From Cristatella mucedo (Eukaryota; Bryozoa; Phylactolaemata; Cristatellidae): 64,000 nucleotides of DNA. The position numbers and the translations under genes are program-made. Below the pieces are notes generated by a model, which ran no database searches, was not told where the DNA came from, and saw only the letters and a program-made list of their open reading frames with translations. Positions 61,735 through 64,000 of the stretch are shown piece after piece. Location of the stretch: NCBI GenBank assembly GCA_009760855.2, contig WPIO01000007.1, positions 9,190,001 through 9,254,000 on the forward strand, read 5' to 3'. Each line of letters opens with the position of its first letter. Positions within the stretch are counted from its first letter, which is position 1.

Positions 61735-62570
61735 CTAATTCTTAATAACTTGTAATTCCTCTCCAACAAAAGTTCTCTTAACATCATTTACGAAATATCT
61801 AGCCGGTTGTTCTTGCAATACCATTATTCTAACAATATTATGTTTAGTTAAAATCCATATTGGGTCTGTAGCTCTTCTTCTCTTTTCATCTTCTCCTTCA
61901 CCTGGTTCTAATAAATATCTAACAGTTGTTCCAAGTTCTAATAATTGTTCTTGTTTTCCTACTTTTCTATGATATTTTGGTTTCTTTAGTTTTACTTTTT
62001 ATTTTTTATCGCTTTAACAGGTTTTTAACCTATTCCTTTCGTAACACTATTATTTAGATAATCAATAATCTTTGGTAAATTATCAATCCACTCTCTGTTT
62101 CTAGTATATTCTCCTTTATTGATACTTTCTATTTCTTTTTTATACTGAGCAATAAATGCTCTCTCAGCAATTGTTCTATTCATTCTTTTAACTAATGCAA
62201 CACTCTTTTTACTAGTACCTTCAATAATTTGTGTTTCATGTTTTTTCATTTCTTTAGCAAACTCACCTTTAAACTCTGATCCTGGATCAACTGTCATTTT
62301 CTTTGGCCATTTCAAAGGACCTTTATTGTAAATATCTATCATTGCTTGTGTTACTTCTTTAGAAGACTTTGTTTTAAGAGGTCTTGAATCTTTATATCTA
62401 CTAGCAACATTAATAACACTAAGTGCATATTTATATCCAGAATCATTAGGCATGTATAAAATATCTGCTTGATGATTTTCATTAAGCTCAACAATATTAA
62501 AAAAACCTTGTGGAATATTCTTAGGTCTTGGTTTGAATACTTGACTTATGTCTGAGTCAGGATTGAATTT
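61735..62570 (-). pseudogene. Retroviral-type (rve, DDE) integrase, broken
   Basis: The central 142-codon frame (62453-62025) carries the integrase core: YKYALSVINVASRYKDSRPL and KKMTVDPGSEFKGEFAKEM, with the second catalytic Asp. The first Asp lies just upstream of the Met in the same open frame (QADILYM). Where the third catalytic residue is expected (usually VERFNRT) the sequence reads VKRMNRT, so Glu is replaced by Lys. Upstream the frame meets a stop at about 62595 with no ATG. Downstream it ends at 62025, and a C-terminal domain-like stretch ending in GEELQVIK continues in another frame to about 61735. Breaks and the Glu loss mean it is inactive. Such integrases insert Maverick-type and LTR-type elements. 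Confidence 0.75.
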
Positions 62571-62632
62571 ACCTTCTTTTTTCTTTCATTTAGAGTTAAA
62601 AATGACATTCTATAGAGAATGGAAATATTTAA

Positions 62633-62953
62633 ATGTGTTTAAATAAATTTAAAGAGATTGATTATCTAGAAGGAAAACATCCTTACTGTCATCAAGAAAT
62701 AAAGAGACCAAAAAGAAAATATGAAATACGTTGTGATATCTGTGATAAAGATATGCAAGAAACAGAATTTGATTCTAGTCTTATGCGTAATGATTCAATT
62801 ATAATTTGTTCATATTGTAACATAAATACTAACTCATTTAAGAAAGAGAGACCAACTAAAATATATTCATTAGTTAAGAAACACTTACAAAAACAATGTT
62901 GCTCTACTTCTTTACATCATTGTTTAGATCATGAAGCTATTTGTGCTATTTAA
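62633..62953 (+). CDS. Cys-rich small protein, possible zinc ribbon
   Basis: 106 codons, basic, with two CxxC pairs (CDICDK about residue 34 and CSYCN about residue 59) that could bind one zinc ion, plus further Cys/His near the C-terminus (QCCSTSLHHCLDHEAICAI). It starts about 40 bp from the 5' side of the integrase on the opposite strand, so the two look divergently transcribed. Function unknown; other viral-type elements often carry small zinc proteins of unclear role. Intact frame. Confidence 0.5.
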   Translation: MCLNKFKEIDYLEGKHPYCHQEIKRPKRKYEIRCDICDKDMQETEFDSSLMRNDSIIICSYCNINTNSFKKERPTKIYSLVKKHLQKQCCSTSLHHCLDHEAICAI

Positions 62954-63035
62954 AAACTATTCCCTCTTCTTAAAGGTAAACGTAAAGCAACAAAGTTAAA
63001 AGAGTTAATAGTTTTAATATATCATTTATTCTTTT

Positions 63036-64000
63036 TCAGGAGGATACATAACTGACCAAGATGTTTACTCTTAGTTTTCCAGTTTTATCAATGAAGTAAT
63101 AGTCTGTCGGTAATCTTGTAAAATAAACATAATACTTTAAGTCAACACCTGTTGGAGAAGTATTTATAGCTCTTACATCTCCAGATACAGCAGTTGTATC
63201 AGTATTAGGTTTTAGAGACATACAATTAGATGCTCCAACAGCCATAACATTTGATATCATTATAGGTGGAGCTGTTTTATTTGTCCACGAATAAGGTGTC
63301 GATAGATTTAGTATTGAGTTCTTTGCATTGAGATCCATTGATAGAGCTAGTACTTCTGTTATTTTTTAACTGTTTTATCTACATGAGATTTAGTCGCAAC
63401 ATCAGAAGGATTAACAGGATTTGCGACATTAGTTATTAAATATCCACCCATATCAATATTTGTTGTTGAAGGAGATGCTTTTAATAATACATCCCTCTTC
63501 ATTCCACCATATGTAACACAATATAATAATCATTTAATACTACTGGCTTTCCATTACATGAATTCCAATAAGTAGATGTTATAGCAAAGCTATTCATGTT
63601 TAAATCTCCAGTCATTGTATCACGAGTTCTTTTAACATAATTACTTACTTGACTAACATTGACGGCATCAGTAGGATTAACACCTGCTCCAAGATTAGTA
63701 ATTGTCTTACCTCCAAGATTAAGTGTTGTTCCTGTATTAACAACAAATTTAGCATCTGCATAAGATTTTATTACAACATCACTATCATTAATTGGATCAG
63801 ATAAATTAATAATTCGATTTCGATTTGCATTCAAATCTAATAGATATCCATTAACTTTTGAAACATAGTCAGTTGAATTAAACTTTGAAATTTTCTATAT
63901 ATTCATTGATTACTATTTTACTTCTATTTAATACTTCTCTAACTGCTGGAACAATTCTTGCAAACCTTCCATAATCTTCTTCTTCAACAACTTGTATTTC
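63036..64000 (-). pseudogene. Fibre-like repeat protein, frameshifted, running off the window
   Basis: Three minus-strand open segments belong to one decayed gene: about 64000-63890, 63890-63500 and 63495-63360, followed by 63355-63036. They are separated by frame changes near 63890, 63497 and 63360. The shared motif is a short module of the type N.GG..ITN followed by NP.(D) and a helix, present at about 63830-63770, 63735-63650 and 63460-63390. Such modules are typical of phage and viral tail-fibre or attachment shafts. The last segment (RAINTSPTGVDLKYYVYFTR, YYFIDKTGKLR) could be a C-terminal head. The start lies beyond the right edge. Confidence 0.6.

Larger units (their letters stand above)
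60300..64000. mobile_element. AT-rich virus-derived integrated element, partial (Maverick/adintovirus-like?)
   Basis: From about 61.2 kb the AT content rises sharply and genes are tightly packed in both directions with tiny gaps, unlike the rest of the window. Contents: membrane protein (+), DDE integrase (-), Cys-rich protein (+) and fibre-like protein (-). Integrase plus virion-type genes in a eukaryotic chromosome fits Maverick/Polinton-type or adintovirus-like elements. No capsid, PolB, packaging ATPase, protease or terminal inverted repeat is visible, and the right part lies outside the window. Most genes are broken. The left border is uncertain (60.25-61.27 kb). A chimeric assembly join or contaminant is a possible alternative. 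Confidence 0.55.

Overview
The window is animal nuclear DNA. It carries a spliced tyrosine kinase gene of the metazoan/choanozoan Csk family, tRNA-derived SINEs, two families of non-LTR retrotransposon (here called LINE-A and LINE-B), Tc1/mariner, Copia and LTR-type remnants, long (CT)n and (CA)n microsatellites, and a decayed satellite array. There is no bacterial-style gene packing. An invertebrate, possibly non-bilaterian such as a sponge or cnidarian, would fit, but the sequence alone does not settle the species.

The main gene is a Csk-like kinase on the minus strand, with its start near 47.2 kb and its stop at 19.17 kb. I could place eleven coding exons whose splice sites and phases agree. 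They encode SH3, SH2, a long low-complexity linker and a tyrosine kinase domain, 521 residues with the 47.2-kb first exon. A second possible first coding exon lies at 45.5 kb. The introns are filled with LINE and SINE copies.

Layout. 1-1.44 kb: LINE-A copy. 1.75-4.3 kb: exon-like open frames on both strands, including a self-consistent four-exon minus-strand model of 123 codons that I do not recognise. 4.3-11.2 kb: little of note apart from a (CT)n tract, SINEs and a LINE-B copy split by a SINE. 11.5-14.2 kb: about 16 degenerate tandem units of roughly 170 bp. 14.5-17.4 kb: three LINE-A copies. 19-47 kb: the Csk-like gene. 48.2-49.5 kb: an LTR-like segment with a 121-bp tandem repeat. 51-53.6 kb: a LINE/SINE mosaic, a possible LTR-element leader and the best LINE-B open frame. 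55-57 kb: SINEs and a Copia reverse-transcriptase remnant. 58.4-60.2 kb: a Tc1-like transposase remnant split by a LINE-A copy.

From about 60.3 kb to the right edge the DNA changes character: it becomes very AT-rich and compact, with open frames on both strands. It holds a DDE-type integrase, a fibre-like repeat protein, a membrane protein, a Cys-rich protein and a repeat-containing acidic protein, most of them broken. I read it as a decayed, virus-derived integrated element of Maverick/Polinton or adintovirus-like type, running off the window. That assignment rests on the integrase, the fibre-like gene and the composition; no capsid, polymerase, ATPase or terminal repeat is visible.
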